A stretch of 6,171 bases of DNA, from contig SKSI01000197.1 of assembly GCA_007123065.1 (NCBI GenBank), positions 1-6,171 of the forward strand, written 5' to 3'. Below the pieces are notes generated by a model. The model saw nothing but the letters and a program-made list of their open reading frames with translations. It was not told where the DNA came from and did not search any database. This DNA is from Bacteroidales bacterium. GTDB lineage: Bacteria > Bacteroidota > Bacteroidia > Bacteroidales > UBA7960. Position 1 is the first letter of the stretch. Each line of letters opens with the position of its first letter. The translations under genes and the position numbers were made by a program. This document shows, piece after piece, positions 1 through 6,171 of this stretch.

Positions 1-615
1 AGTGCATTTGTCCATCCTGAACTTCCAATTGTAACCGGAAAGGGCATCCGAATGATGGGGTGGGGTCTGATCCCATTTTGGGTTAAAGATGAGGAAAAGG
101 CAACAAAAATCAGAAAAGGGACACTCAATGCCATGGGAGAAACCGTTTTTGAAAAGCCTTCATACAGAAGCATCATTCGATCAAAACGGGGACTTTTGCC
201 TGTCAGCGGTTTTTTTGAGTGGCGGGATTACGGTGGCAAGAAATACCCATACTTCATAAAAGTTAAAGGCCAAACCCTGTTTTCCCTGGGATGTATTTTT
301 GACAGCTGGGTCAATAAAGAAAGCGGGGAGATTGTCAACAGTTTCAGTGTTGTGACCTGTCCGGCAAACCCTTTAATGGAAGTCATCCACAATAGAAAAA
401 AACGTATGCCGCTGATCCTTCCGCAATCAGATGAAAAAGAGTGGGTCGCTCCTAACCTGCCAAACACACGCATCAAGGAGCTTATCTCTTCTTTTGATGG
501 TCAACAAATGGAAGCACACACTGTAAGTCGTTTTCTCAACAACGTCCGCAGCAGACGAAACATCCCGCAAGCTTTGGAAACAGTCAATTATCCGGAGCTC
601 CCAGAGCTTATCTGA
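1..615 (+). CDS. SRAP domain protein (YedK/HMCES-like abasic-site DNA-protein crosslinker), 5' end outside window
   Basis: The reading frame is open from the first base, so the gene starts upstream of the window; 204 residues are visible. The ATG at 52 lies inside the conserved core and is not the real start. SRAP proteins crosslink to abasic sites in single-stranded DNA through Cys2 and so shield them during replication; that cysteine would lie off the left edge. Visible signatures, numbered from base 1, are WGLIPFW (residues 21-27), the NAxxET motif with Asn43, GFFEW with the expected catalytic Glu73 (codon at 217), and the HNRKKRMP segment with the expected catalytic His130 (codon at 388). 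The C-terminus, with NIPQALE and YPELPEL, is typical of Bacteroidota members. One oddity is that the usual NARxET reads NAMGET, with Met45 where Arg is common. The protein is expected to be cytoplasmic. Family assignment is firm; activity is inferred, because the N-terminus is not seen. Confidence 0.95.
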   Translation, partial: SAFVHPELPIVTGKGIRMMGWGLIPFWVKDEEKATKIRKGTLNAMGETVFEKPSYRSIIRSKRGLLPVSGFFEWRDYGGKKYPYFIKVKGQTLFSLGCIFDSWVNKESGEIVNSFSVVTCPANPLMEVIHNRKKRMPLILPQSDEKEWVAPNLPNTRIKELISSFDGQQMEAHTVSRFLNNVRSRRNIPQALETVNYPELPELI

Positions 616-653
616 TCAAATTATTAAAGAGGATAAGAGATTTCTGGTCAACG

Positions 654-685
654 TTTGCCCCATTCGCTAATAATTGATATTTTTG
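654..685 (+). promoter_or_regulatory. Bacteroidota-type housekeeping promoter for the trypsin-like gene
   Basis: TTTG at 654-657 and TATTTTTG at 678-685 are separated by 20 bases. They match the known Bacteroidota primary sigma-factor elements, a -33 TTTG and a -7 TAnnTTTG, with no mismatch in the defined bases. Transcription would start near 690-693, giving a leader of about 110 bases. A short odd palindrome, ATGAAA-T-TTTCAT (690-702), lies at the predicted start and could be chance. The rest of the 616-801 gap is A/T-rich and shows no gene, and I see no terminator hairpin for the upstream SRAP gene. The site is inferred from sequence only. Confidence 0.6.
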
Positions 686-765
686 CAGGATGAAATTTTC
701 ATAAAGCATTTTCCCGCTCAATGACTTTTTATTACCATCCAATCTGTTTTTTGTCGTGGAAAACG

Positions 766-801
766 TTTATTACTAATCAAAACAAATAAATAAAATTAAT
801 T
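766..801 (+). promoter_or_regulatory. G-free, A/T-rich translation leader without Shine-Dalgarno
   Basis: The 36 bases before the ATG at 802 contain no G at all, so no GGAGG-like ribosome binding site is possible. Bacteroidota commonly initiate translation without Shine-Dalgarno pairing and favour A-rich sequence just upstream of the start codon. This supports the ATG at 802, where a good signal peptide begins immediately. Confidence 0.6.
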
Positions 802-3800
802 ATGAGAGAAAAGATTGTTACTTGCTTGATTGTGTTTGTAATTCTGATAATGGGGCCTTTGGGTGCCTATGGACAGCTTTTTGAAGCAAATCCCTCTCAA
901 CTTCAAGCTTCAGAAGACCATAAATATGATGATCAGCAATTTGATGAGGATGATTTTCTGAGTGACCCCCGAAACGTTGAATTTTTTCTGCAACAGCTTC
1001 AACGCGGAGAAGGCCGGATTGTTGGTGGTCAGGATGTTCTGATCAGGGACTACCCCTGGCAGATTTCCCTTCAATTAACGCCACAGTATGGTGGTGCACA
1101 TATGTGCGGAGGTACCATCATTGATGATGTCTGGATTTTGACCGCTGCCCACTGCCTGGTTGTAGACCAAAACGGAAATGATTTTTACCTGACCCCCAAT
1201 CATGTGCGCATTCGTGCCGGATTCACATCGATGAGCAATCCCGAACAGGGTAGCTATTACAGCGTGGAAGAGATATTTGTCTATCCCGATTATTCGACTA
1301 ATGATTATGAGAATGACATAGCACTGATCAGACTGAACAATGAAATTGATCTGAGTGATTCCAACAAAGCAAAGGTTGGCATCGTCACACAGGAAGATGC
1401 GGATAACGGACTTACAGACGTTGGCGTGATGACAAAGGTTTCCGGTTGGGGCGCCCTTTCATTTGGCGGACCCGCACCAGACATTCTGCAGGCAATTGAT
1501 GTACCTATCGTGCATGTGAGCAACACCAGCTATCCTCCATCATGGATCACGCCAGACATGATCCTTGCCGGTGCTCCCGGGCAGGACGCCTGCCAGGGCG
1601 ACAGCGGCGGACCGATGGTGGTATCAGACGGTGAAGGCTGGTATAAGGTAGGCGGCGTAGTAAGCTGGGGTAATGGCTGTGGACTGCCAAATTACCCGGG
1701 TGTTTATGCACGGGTCAGCTTTTTTGAAAACTGGATTCGCGGGATCGTTGAAGTACCGGATCCCAACGCATTTCAGATTGCACATTATGAAACCTTCGGT
1801 GATGGATCCATCCCATCAGGCTGGATCAACGAAGTAGTGGAAGGACCGGCAAATTTTCCGGGTTGGGAATGGACAATGGAAGGAGGCAGCTTCGGCGGAC
1901 AGCTAAACTCCACAACAGCTGATGATGGCTACCTGATCCTAAACTCCAATGCTCACGGTCAAAACAATGTGACTGAAAACATAAACCTGATATCACCTCC
2001 GATTGACCTTACTGATGCACCCCACGATGTCATTTTTTCCGTTGAACACAGAGCCAGAACATTCGGCAACGCCGAAGTGTCCATCTATATAAGTACGGAT
2101 AACTTTAACACCCAAACTGAACTCTACTACTGGGGAGATGCACCACCAAACCAATACAATGGTGACAACCCCGTTTACTCTGAATTTAACATTACCGATA
2201 TCGCCCAGGGCGAATCTGACGTCAGGTTTAAATTTAACTGGGTCGGGGCAAAAGATTACTGGTGGCTTCTGGATGATTTTAAGGTAGGTATCGCCTTCCC
2301 GGAACTCGAAATCGAGTTTGTTGTTACCGATGGAGAAAACCCATTATCCGGCGTGGAAGTATTTACACCCTATACAGGCCAGGAGGCAGTTACCGATGAA
2401 AATGGCATTGCCCACCTGACTCTTTATGAAGGAGAATACCTCATTACAGCAAAAAAAGAGGGATACTTCGACTACGAAGAAACAATCACCATTACAGATG
2501 ATGGTCAGATTGTTCCCATTGATATGGAGCTGATCACCTATCCGGAAATTGTGATCGACACCGATGCGATCGAGATTACTGTGCCACAGGGTTCATCAGA
2601 AGTTGCCGTCGTCAATTTCTCTAATCCCGGCGACGGAACTCTTGAATATGCATTGTATGCCTATGGAGCCGCAAAAGGCATTCATACTGCCCCAGCAAGG
2701 AACACACAAAAAGAGGATGTGCAGACACTCTTTCCCGGAGGCGAGACCCGGAACAGACCTGATGATGTTGTATTGATCCACCACGACAGCGGTGAGAGCA
2801 ACAGTGGCATTGGTACCGGCGGAGCCACAACCTTTATGACAGCAGCCAGGTTTAACGAAGTAGAACTGGCAGAATATTATTCCATTTATGAACTTGGTGC
2901 CATTAACTATTATATCCTGGGGACCCAATTCTCAGAAGTGCAGGTGAAAGTATGGGAAGGTGGCTCTGACTCAGGTCCGGGAACAGAAATTTATTCGGCG
3001 GATGTAACCGAAGATGTAACTCCAAATGAATGGTCCACACATATTTTATCAGACTTTATTTTACTTGAACCAGACCAGGAATACTGGATCGGTTATTCGA
3101 TCCAGACCACCGGTGGACATCCTGCATCGGTTGACGAGGGGCCCATGGTGCCACTGAAAGGTGCCTGGATGTATTTCAGCAATGTATGGCAAGAGCTCTC
3201 AGACCTGGGCAACTTTGACTTCAACTGGAATATTCAGGGTATGCTCTATTCGGCAGAAGAAGTGGAATGGCTCACATTCGAACCCCAAACAGGAACCGTA
3301 GCACCTGAAACAAATGAGGACATCGACTTCGTTTTTGATACTTCAGGCCTCGAATTGGGAACCTACAACGCAGAAGTATTGGTTATACATAACGCAGGAG
3401 AACCCATTACAATTCCCATTACCCTGCATGTGGATCCGGCAGAGTTTGATGTCACATTCAATGTAACCGACCAAAACGGACTGCCTGTGGATGATGCTAC
3501 CATCACTTTGGGTGCGCAAACAAATGCACCTGGTGATTATATTTTTGAAAACATCCTGGTCGGCATGCACGAATATATTGTAGAAAAAACCGGTTACCAT
3601 ACTGCTGAGGGAATGGTTTGGTTAAACTTTGAAGACCTGGTTGTTGATATCACCCTGATTTCTGATGATGTAGATCTGGTAACACTTAATATTCATATTG
3701 AAGATGAGTTTGGTGATGCTGTTGAAGATGCCAATTTCCATCTTCAGGGCTTTGGCTGGCATCAAAGTGATGCTGAAGGAAACATAACGTTACAAAGCAT

Positions 3801-4833
3801 CCCCGGAAGCTTCGATTATACAGTAGTTAAGACCGGTTTTGAGCAAATCGACGACAATGTAACCCTTACCGCAGATGCTACGCAGTCGCTTGACATCATC
3901 TTTACTTATTTGCGTTTTGACGTTACACTTGACATCAATATAACTGAAGCAGGAACTGTCTCCGGTGATGGTGAATACTATTATGGAGAAACGGCAAATA
4001 TTCTTGCTGAAGCAAATACCGGCTATCATTTCCTCTATTGGGTGGAAGACGGCAGCATCCTGAGTGAGGATGAAAGCCATACGTTTGTTGTTACAGAAAA
4101 CAGGCACATTATCGCAAATTTCGACATCAACACCTACATCATTACTGCCACAGCCAACGGCAATGGAGGCATCGACCCAACGGGAGAAGTTGAAGTGATT
4201 CATGGTGAAGACATCACCTTCCTGATTGCAGCGCTTCCAGGTAATTTTATTGAAGATGTGTTGGTGAATGGAACGAGTGTTGGTCCGGTAGAGATGTATA
4301 CTTTTGAAAATGTAACAGAGGATGGCCATACCATCCACGCTGAGTTCGACATATTTACCTATGAGGTGAATATTTCTTCAGAAGGAAACGGTACTGTAGA
4401 TCCTTCAGGACTTGTGATTGTCAATCATGGTGACAACCTGATCCTGGATCTCAATCCGGATGAAGACCACCACGTGGCAGACATCATCATAAACGGACAA
4501 AGCGTTGGCGGACACAGTGAATACATCTTGACCAACATTACCGAGAACACGAATGTGCACGTTATCTTTGAGTTTTCAGTAGATATCTCTGACATTGAAG
4601 CATTGCCGCAATTTATTGTATATCCGAATCCGGCCAATACATACATTACCATCAGTGGAGACGCGAACATGTCTGCCATAGATATTTACAGTACAACCGG
4701 ACAACTTGTCAAAAACCTTAAGGTTGAAGGAACAGAGACCACATTGGACATCAGCGGCATACAACGTGGACTTTACATGCTTCAGATCACTTCGGAAAAA
4801 GGCAAACACACCTTGATGATCAGCATTCAATAA
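802..4833 (+). CDS. Secreted trypsin-like serine protease (S1A) with multidomain adhesin-like region and T9SS type A sorting domain
   Basis: A complete 1343-residue extracellular endopeptidase. Residues 1-24 are a Sec signal peptide, probably cut at AYG/Q. Residues 25-72 form an acidic propeptide ending in GR before IVGG, the standard trypsin activation site. The S1 domain (73 to about 315) has His117 in TAAHC, Asp172 in NDIALI and Ser268 in CQGDSGGP. Asp262, Gly290 and Gly300 match trypsin 189, 216 and 226, predicting cleavage after Arg or Lys. Cys102-Cys118 and Cys264-Cys293 match two conserved disulfides; trypsin's 168-182 pair is absent. Next come a MAM-like jelly-roll (about 327-496), a carboxypeptidase-regulatory-like domain (501-578), an Ig-like domain split by a nested beta-sandwich (580-878, insert about 622-815), two more regulatory-like domains (881-953, 958-1035), three InlB-B-like repeats (1038-1259) and a T9SS sorting domain (about 1269-1343). 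The start is fixed by the signal peptide. The physiological substrate is unknown. Confidence 0.95.
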   Translation: MREKIVTCLIVFVILIMGPLGAYGQLFEANPSQLQASEDHKYDDQQFDEDDFLSDPRNVEFFLQQLQRGEGRIVGGQDVLIRDYPWQISLQLTPQYGGAHMCGGTIIDDVWILTAAHCLVVDQNGNDFYLTPNHVRIRAGFTSMSNPEQGSYYSVEEIFVYPDYSTNDYENDIALIRLNNEIDLSDSNKAKVGIVTQEDADNGLTDVGVMTKVSGWGALSFGGPAPDILQAIDVPIVHVSNTSYPPSWITPDMILAGAPGQDACQGDSGGPMVVSDGEGWYKVGGVVSWGNGCGLPNYPGVYARVSFFENWIRGIVEVPDPNAFQIAHYETFGDGSIPSGWINEVVEGPANFPGWEWTMEGGSFGGQLNSTTADDGYLILNSNAHGQNNVTENINLISPPIDLTDAPHDVIFSVEHRARTFGNAEVSIYISTDNFNTQTELYYWGDAPPNQYNGDNPVYSEFNITDIAQGESDVRFKFNWVGAKDYWWLLDDFKVGIAFPELEIEFVVTDGENPLSGVEVFTPYTGQEAVTDENGIAHLTLYEGEYLITAKKEGYFDYEETITITDDGQIVPIDMELITYPEIVIDTDAIEITVPQGSSEVAVVNFSNPGDGTLEYALYAYGAAKGIHTAPARNTQKEDVQTLFPGGETRNRPDDVVLIHHDSGESNSGIGTGGATTFMTAARFNEVELAEYYSIYELGAINYYILGTQFSEVQVKVWEGGSDSGPGTEIYSADVTEDVTPNEWSTHILSDFILLEPDQEYWIGYSIQTTGGHPASVDEGPMVPLKGAWMYFSNVWQELSDLGNFDFNWNIQGMLYSAEEVEWLTFEPQTGTVAPETNEDIDFVFDTSGLELGTYNAEVLVIHNAGEPITIPITLHVDPAEFDVTFNVTDQNGLPVDDATITLGAQTNAPGDYIFENILVGMHEYIVEKTGYHTAEGMVWLNFEDLVVDITLISDDVDLVTLNIHIEDEFGDAVEDANFHLQGFGWHQSDAEGNITLQSIPGSFDYTVVKTGFEQIDDNVTLTADATQSLDIIFTYLRFDVTLDINITEAGTVSGDGEYYYGETANILAEANTGYHFLYWVEDGSILSEDESHTFVVTENRHIIANFDINTYIITATANGNGGIDPTGEVEVIHGEDITFLIAALPGNFIEDVLVNGTSVGPVEMYTFENVTEDGHTIHAEFDIFTYEVNISSEGNGTVDPSGLVIVNHGDNLILDLNPDEDHHVADIIINGQSVGGHSEYILTNITENTNVHVIFEFSVDISDIEALPQFIVYPNPANTYITISGDANMSAIDIYSTTGQLVKNLKVEGTETTLDISGIQRGLYMLQITSEKGKHTLMISIQ
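1018..1743 (+). other. S1A peptidase domain (mature trypsin-like catalytic domain)
   Basis: This segment encodes residues 73-314 of the protease. The new N-terminus Ile73 would form the activating salt bridge with Asp267, which precedes the catalytic Ser268 (codon at 1603). His117 is encoded at 1150 and Asp172 at 1315. SWGNGCG followed by PGVYARV matches the trypsin 214-230 segment without insertions. The domain length of about 240 residues is normal for chymotrypsin-fold proteases. Boundaries are approximate. Confidence 0.93.
3913..4578 (+). repeat. Three tandem InlB-B-like beta repeats in the protease tail
   Basis: Three consecutive units of about 70-75 residues (1038-1108, 1110-1183, 1185-1259) share a pattern: a hydrophobic strand, a Gly-rich turn (AGTVSGDG, NGGIDPTGEV, NGTVDPSGLV), then YGE or HGE/HGD, and a final strand ending near ANFDI, AEFDI or IFEF. 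This matches the divergent InlB B-repeat (Listeria-Bacteroides repeat) families, which make small beta modules in surface proteins and probably act as a stalk or spacer. The units have diverged, so this is protein-level and not recent DNA-level duplication. Confidence 0.8.
4606..4830 (+). other. T9SS type A C-terminal sorting domain of the protease
   Basis: Residues 1269-1343 show the standard layout: FIVYPNPANTYITI, then IDIYSTTGQLVK, then TLDISGIQRGLYMLQI, ending in a short strand at the C-terminus. In characterised T9SS cargo this domain directs outer-membrane translocation and is removed during secretion, often with attachment of the protein to surface lipopolysaccharide. Export by T9SS is inferred from this homology. 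Confidence 0.93.
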
Positions 4834-4853
4834 AAAAAAAGGGTTTCTAGAGC

Positions 4854-4891
4854 AAAAAAAAACGGGAGTGCGTTCACTCCCGTTTTTTTTT
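4854..4891. terminator. Symmetric bidirectional intrinsic terminator between the converging genes
   Basis: An 8-bp G+C-rich stem (CGGGAGTG at 4863-4870 with CACTCCCG at 4875-4882) encloses the loop CGTT. It is flanked by nine A (4854-4862) and nine T (4883-4891), so the whole element is a perfect inverted repeat around the loop. The T-tract terminates transcripts of the plus-strand protease gene, whose stop is 20 bases upstream. Read on the other strand, the A-tract becomes the U-tract for the minus-strand gene ending at 4907. A further run of nine A directly follows the protease stop codon (4832-4840). Confidence 0.94.
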
Positions 4892-4906
4892 AATCCATGA
4901 CCTTCG

Positions 4907-6171
4907 TTAATTCCTCAGCATCATCATCCGGTCTCTGAATATTCCCTCTTCTGTGATGATCTCATAAATATACATACCATCCATCAGCATTTCTCCATTG
5001 GGGCCTTTACCATCCCACTGAATGGTATGTTCTCCTGCGGGAAGCAACTCAGACTCCATTATATTGAATCTGCGGATGTTCATGTCATAAACATAAATAG
5101 CCACTTCAGTTGGTGTACCCAGCCTGAATACAATATTCGTGTATTCTGAGAAAGGGTTCGGGTAGTTGGACACATTCATCAGACCCTGACCCTCCATATC
5201 ATTCAGGCCTGTATCATCAATCGCGAGAACTACTTCAATAGCCAGGTCTTCATCGATCACTTCAAATGACCCTTCTTCATCAAAATAACCCTCTTTGGAT
5301 ACTATAAAGTCATAATTGTTGGCTGTAAATGCATGGGATGCATATCCATCTTCATCGGTAGTGAGTACAACTCCCAGTTGCAGGATCTCTATTTCGGCAC
5401 CCTCAATTGGATTTACAGGCTCCTGATTATCGGTAACCATAAAAACAACATCGTAGTAATCCGGCAAATCATCAGGGGAAAGTGTTACCTCTATGGTCTT
5501 ATCTTCACCAAAGAGCCCGAATATTCCTTCTGCGGGCAAATATTCCTCCTTGCTAACCACATATTCATAATCCCCTTCTGCAAGGTTGATCACTACCATA
5601 CCCTCATCATCGGTCGTTACAGAATGTGCGGTTTGTGGGATATAGACCACGGCACCTTCAATTGGATTTCCTGTTTCATCTTCAACAATAAATGTGACAT
5701 CATAATAATCGAAATCAACCTTTACACCTCCGGAAAAGGCAACCACATAGTTGTTCCTTGCTGCAGCGACCACTTCCATGGAATTATCGCCGGTGATATC
5801 GGGGATTGCTGCAATGGCATCTACTGCCGCCGGCATGGGGATGGAGTCGAGCACATCACCATCGCTTCCGCTCAGGAAATAAACAAAGTTGTTCTGAAAG
5901 AGAGTACCCACAGCCACATCATTGATCCCATCTCCGCTGATATCTCGTGTTGGTGCAATGCTCCATGGCTGATCGGCAACAGGGGTAGACCAGATGATCT
6001 GCCCATCCTGACCGCTGATTGCCACTGCATGTGGTGTGGTACTGTTTGCAGGAAAGATATCCATAAAGCCATCACCATTGAGGTCGCCTGCCTGCCAAAA
6101 ATCGAGAATAAGCACGCCACCTAAACTGCCGGAGAATTGGAGATCGCCATCGGTAACATCAAGCAGATAAT
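4907..6171 (-). CDS. T9SS-secreted protein with FG-GAP/PQQ-like propeller and regulatory-like repeats, 5' end outside window
   Basis: The frame is open to the right edge, so the N-terminus and signal peptide are not visible; 420 residues can be read. The GTG at 6115 is an internal valine and not the start. Residues, numbered from the edge, run as follows. Residues 1 to about 150 are propeller-like repeats with acidic loops DLNGDGFMD (29-37), DISGDGIND (76-84) and the weaker DITGDNSME (124-132), spaced 47-48 residues apart, plus SGxDG turns as in PQQ-like blades. Residues 154-231 and 237-319 are two carboxypeptidase-regulatory-like beta-sandwich units, both starting DYYDV. Residues 330-420 are a FlgD-like T9SS sorting domain with SNYPNPFSEYTNI, then AGEHTIQWDGK and GMYIYEI. 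No catalytic motif is visible, so the role is most likely surface binding or structural, although an enzymatic domain could lie beyond the edge. The gene converges with the protease gene. Confidence 0.93.
   Translation of the reverse strand, partial: YLLDVTDGDLQFSGSLGGVLILDFWQAGDLNGDGFMDIFPANSTTPHAVAISGQDGQIIWSTPVADQPWSIAPTRDISGDGINDVAVGTLFQNNFVYFLSGSDGDVLDSIPMPAAVDAIAAIPDITGDNSMEVVAAARNNYVVAFSGGVKVDFDYYDVTFIVEDETGNPIEGAVVYIPQTAHSVTTDDEGMVVINLAEGDYEYVVSKEEYLPAEGIFGLFGEDKTIEVTLSPDDLPDYYDVVFMVTDNQEPVNPIEGAEIEILQLGVVLTTDEDGYASHAFTANNYDFIVSKEGYFDEEGSFEVIDEDLAIEVVLAIDDTGLNDMEGQGLMNVSNYPNPFSEYTNIVFRLGTPTEVAIYVYDMNIRRFNIMESELLPAGEHTIQWDGKGPNGEMLMDGMYIYEIITEEGIFRDRMMMLRN
5213..5710 (-). repeat. Two carboxypeptidase-regulatory-like repeats in tandem
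   Basis: The two units start with DYYDVTFIVED and DYYDVVFMVTD. Both continue with NPIEGA, then VTTDDEGM or LTTDEDGY, then YEYVVSKEEY or YDFIVSKEGY, and end in IEVTLS or IEVVLA. This is clear internal duplication at the protein level. The fold is the carboxypeptidase D regulatory-like beta-sandwich widely used as a linker or binding module in Bacteroidota secreted proteins. The second unit carries the KEGYFD motif, also found in the protease gene (residues 552-557). Confidence 0.85.

Noticed and set aside
52..54. ATG at 52 as the start of the SRAP gene
   Set aside because: The same frame is open back to base 1 and the ATG falls inside the conserved core just before WGLIPFW; starting here would remove the catalytic N-terminal Cys.
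690..702. Palindrome ATGAAA-T-TTTCAT as an operator
   Set aside because: It is only 6 bp per arm in A/T-rich DNA, so chance is likely. It is mentioned with the promoter but not called as a regulator site.
1018..1743. Eukaryotic contamination as the source of the trypsin domain
   Set aside because: The domain is in one uninterrupted frame with a bacterial signal peptide and a T9SS sorting domain, under a Bacteroidota promoter and next to bacterial genes.
3790..4338. Minus-strand 182-residue open frame inside the protease gene
   Set aside because: It is antisense to well-defined InlB-B-like repeats and has no family resemblance and no start context.
6113..6115. GTG at 6115 as the start of the minus-strand gene
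   Set aside because: The frame continues without a stop to the right edge with coherent propeller-like sequence (LLDVTDGDLQ), and no signal peptide follows the GTG.
5333..6124. Plus-strand 263-residue open frame opposite the minus gene
   Set aside because: It is antisense to clear propeller and regulatory-domain coding sequence, and its translation is rich in Cys, His and Ile with no recognisable domain. It is a shadow frame.
1..6171. CRISPR array, mobile element, tRNA/rRNA or toxin-antitoxin or defence system
   Set aside because: I saw no regularly spaced direct repeats, transposase motifs, terminal inverted repeats or structured RNA gene. The window is almost fully explained by three ordinary protein genes and short intergenic regions.

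Overview
This window looks like chromosomal DNA of a Bacteroidota bacterium. Three independent observations support this. Two large genes end in C-terminal domains of the type IX secretion system (T9SS), a system confined to that phylum and its close relatives. The one clear promoter matches the Bacteroidota-specific pattern TTTG plus TAnnTTTG. The long gene has an A/T-rich, G-free leader with no Shine-Dalgarno sequence. A genus cannot be named from the sequence alone.

Layout: (1) Positions 1-615, plus strand: the 3' part of a SRAP-family (YedK/HMCES-like) abasic-site DNA-protein crosslink gene, cut by the left window edge. (2) Positions 616-801: an intergenic region with a well-formed promoter at 654-685. 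(3) Positions 802-4833, plus strand: a complete 1343-residue secreted multidomain protein. In order it has a signal peptide, an acidic propeptide, a trypsin-like S1 protease with an intact catalytic triad and trypsin-type specificity pocket, a MAM-like jelly-roll domain, a carboxypeptidase-regulatory-like domain, an Ig-like domain split by a nested beta-sandwich, two more regulatory-like domains, three InlB-B-type repeats and a T9SS type A sorting domain. (4) Positions 4854-4891: a symmetric terminator hairpin flanked by A9 and T9 that can serve both converging genes. (5) Positions 4907-6171, minus strand: the 3' part of another T9SS cargo, with an FG-GAP/PQQ-like propeller, two regulatory-like repeats and a FlgD-like sorting domain. 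It is cut by the right window edge.

The two large genes converge tail to tail, and both encode exported proteins built from some of the same modules. This suggests a locus for extracellular or cell-surface proteins. The protease would be exported through Sec and then T9SS, activated by cleavage after Arg72, and held at or released from the surface. The SRAP gene is a housekeeping genome-maintenance gene and has no evident functional link to them. I see no tRNA, rRNA, CRISPR array, insertion sequence or phage feature. I do not find a clearly new multi-gene system. The most unusual item is the trypsin embedded in a large adhesin-like T9SS protein with a nested domain.
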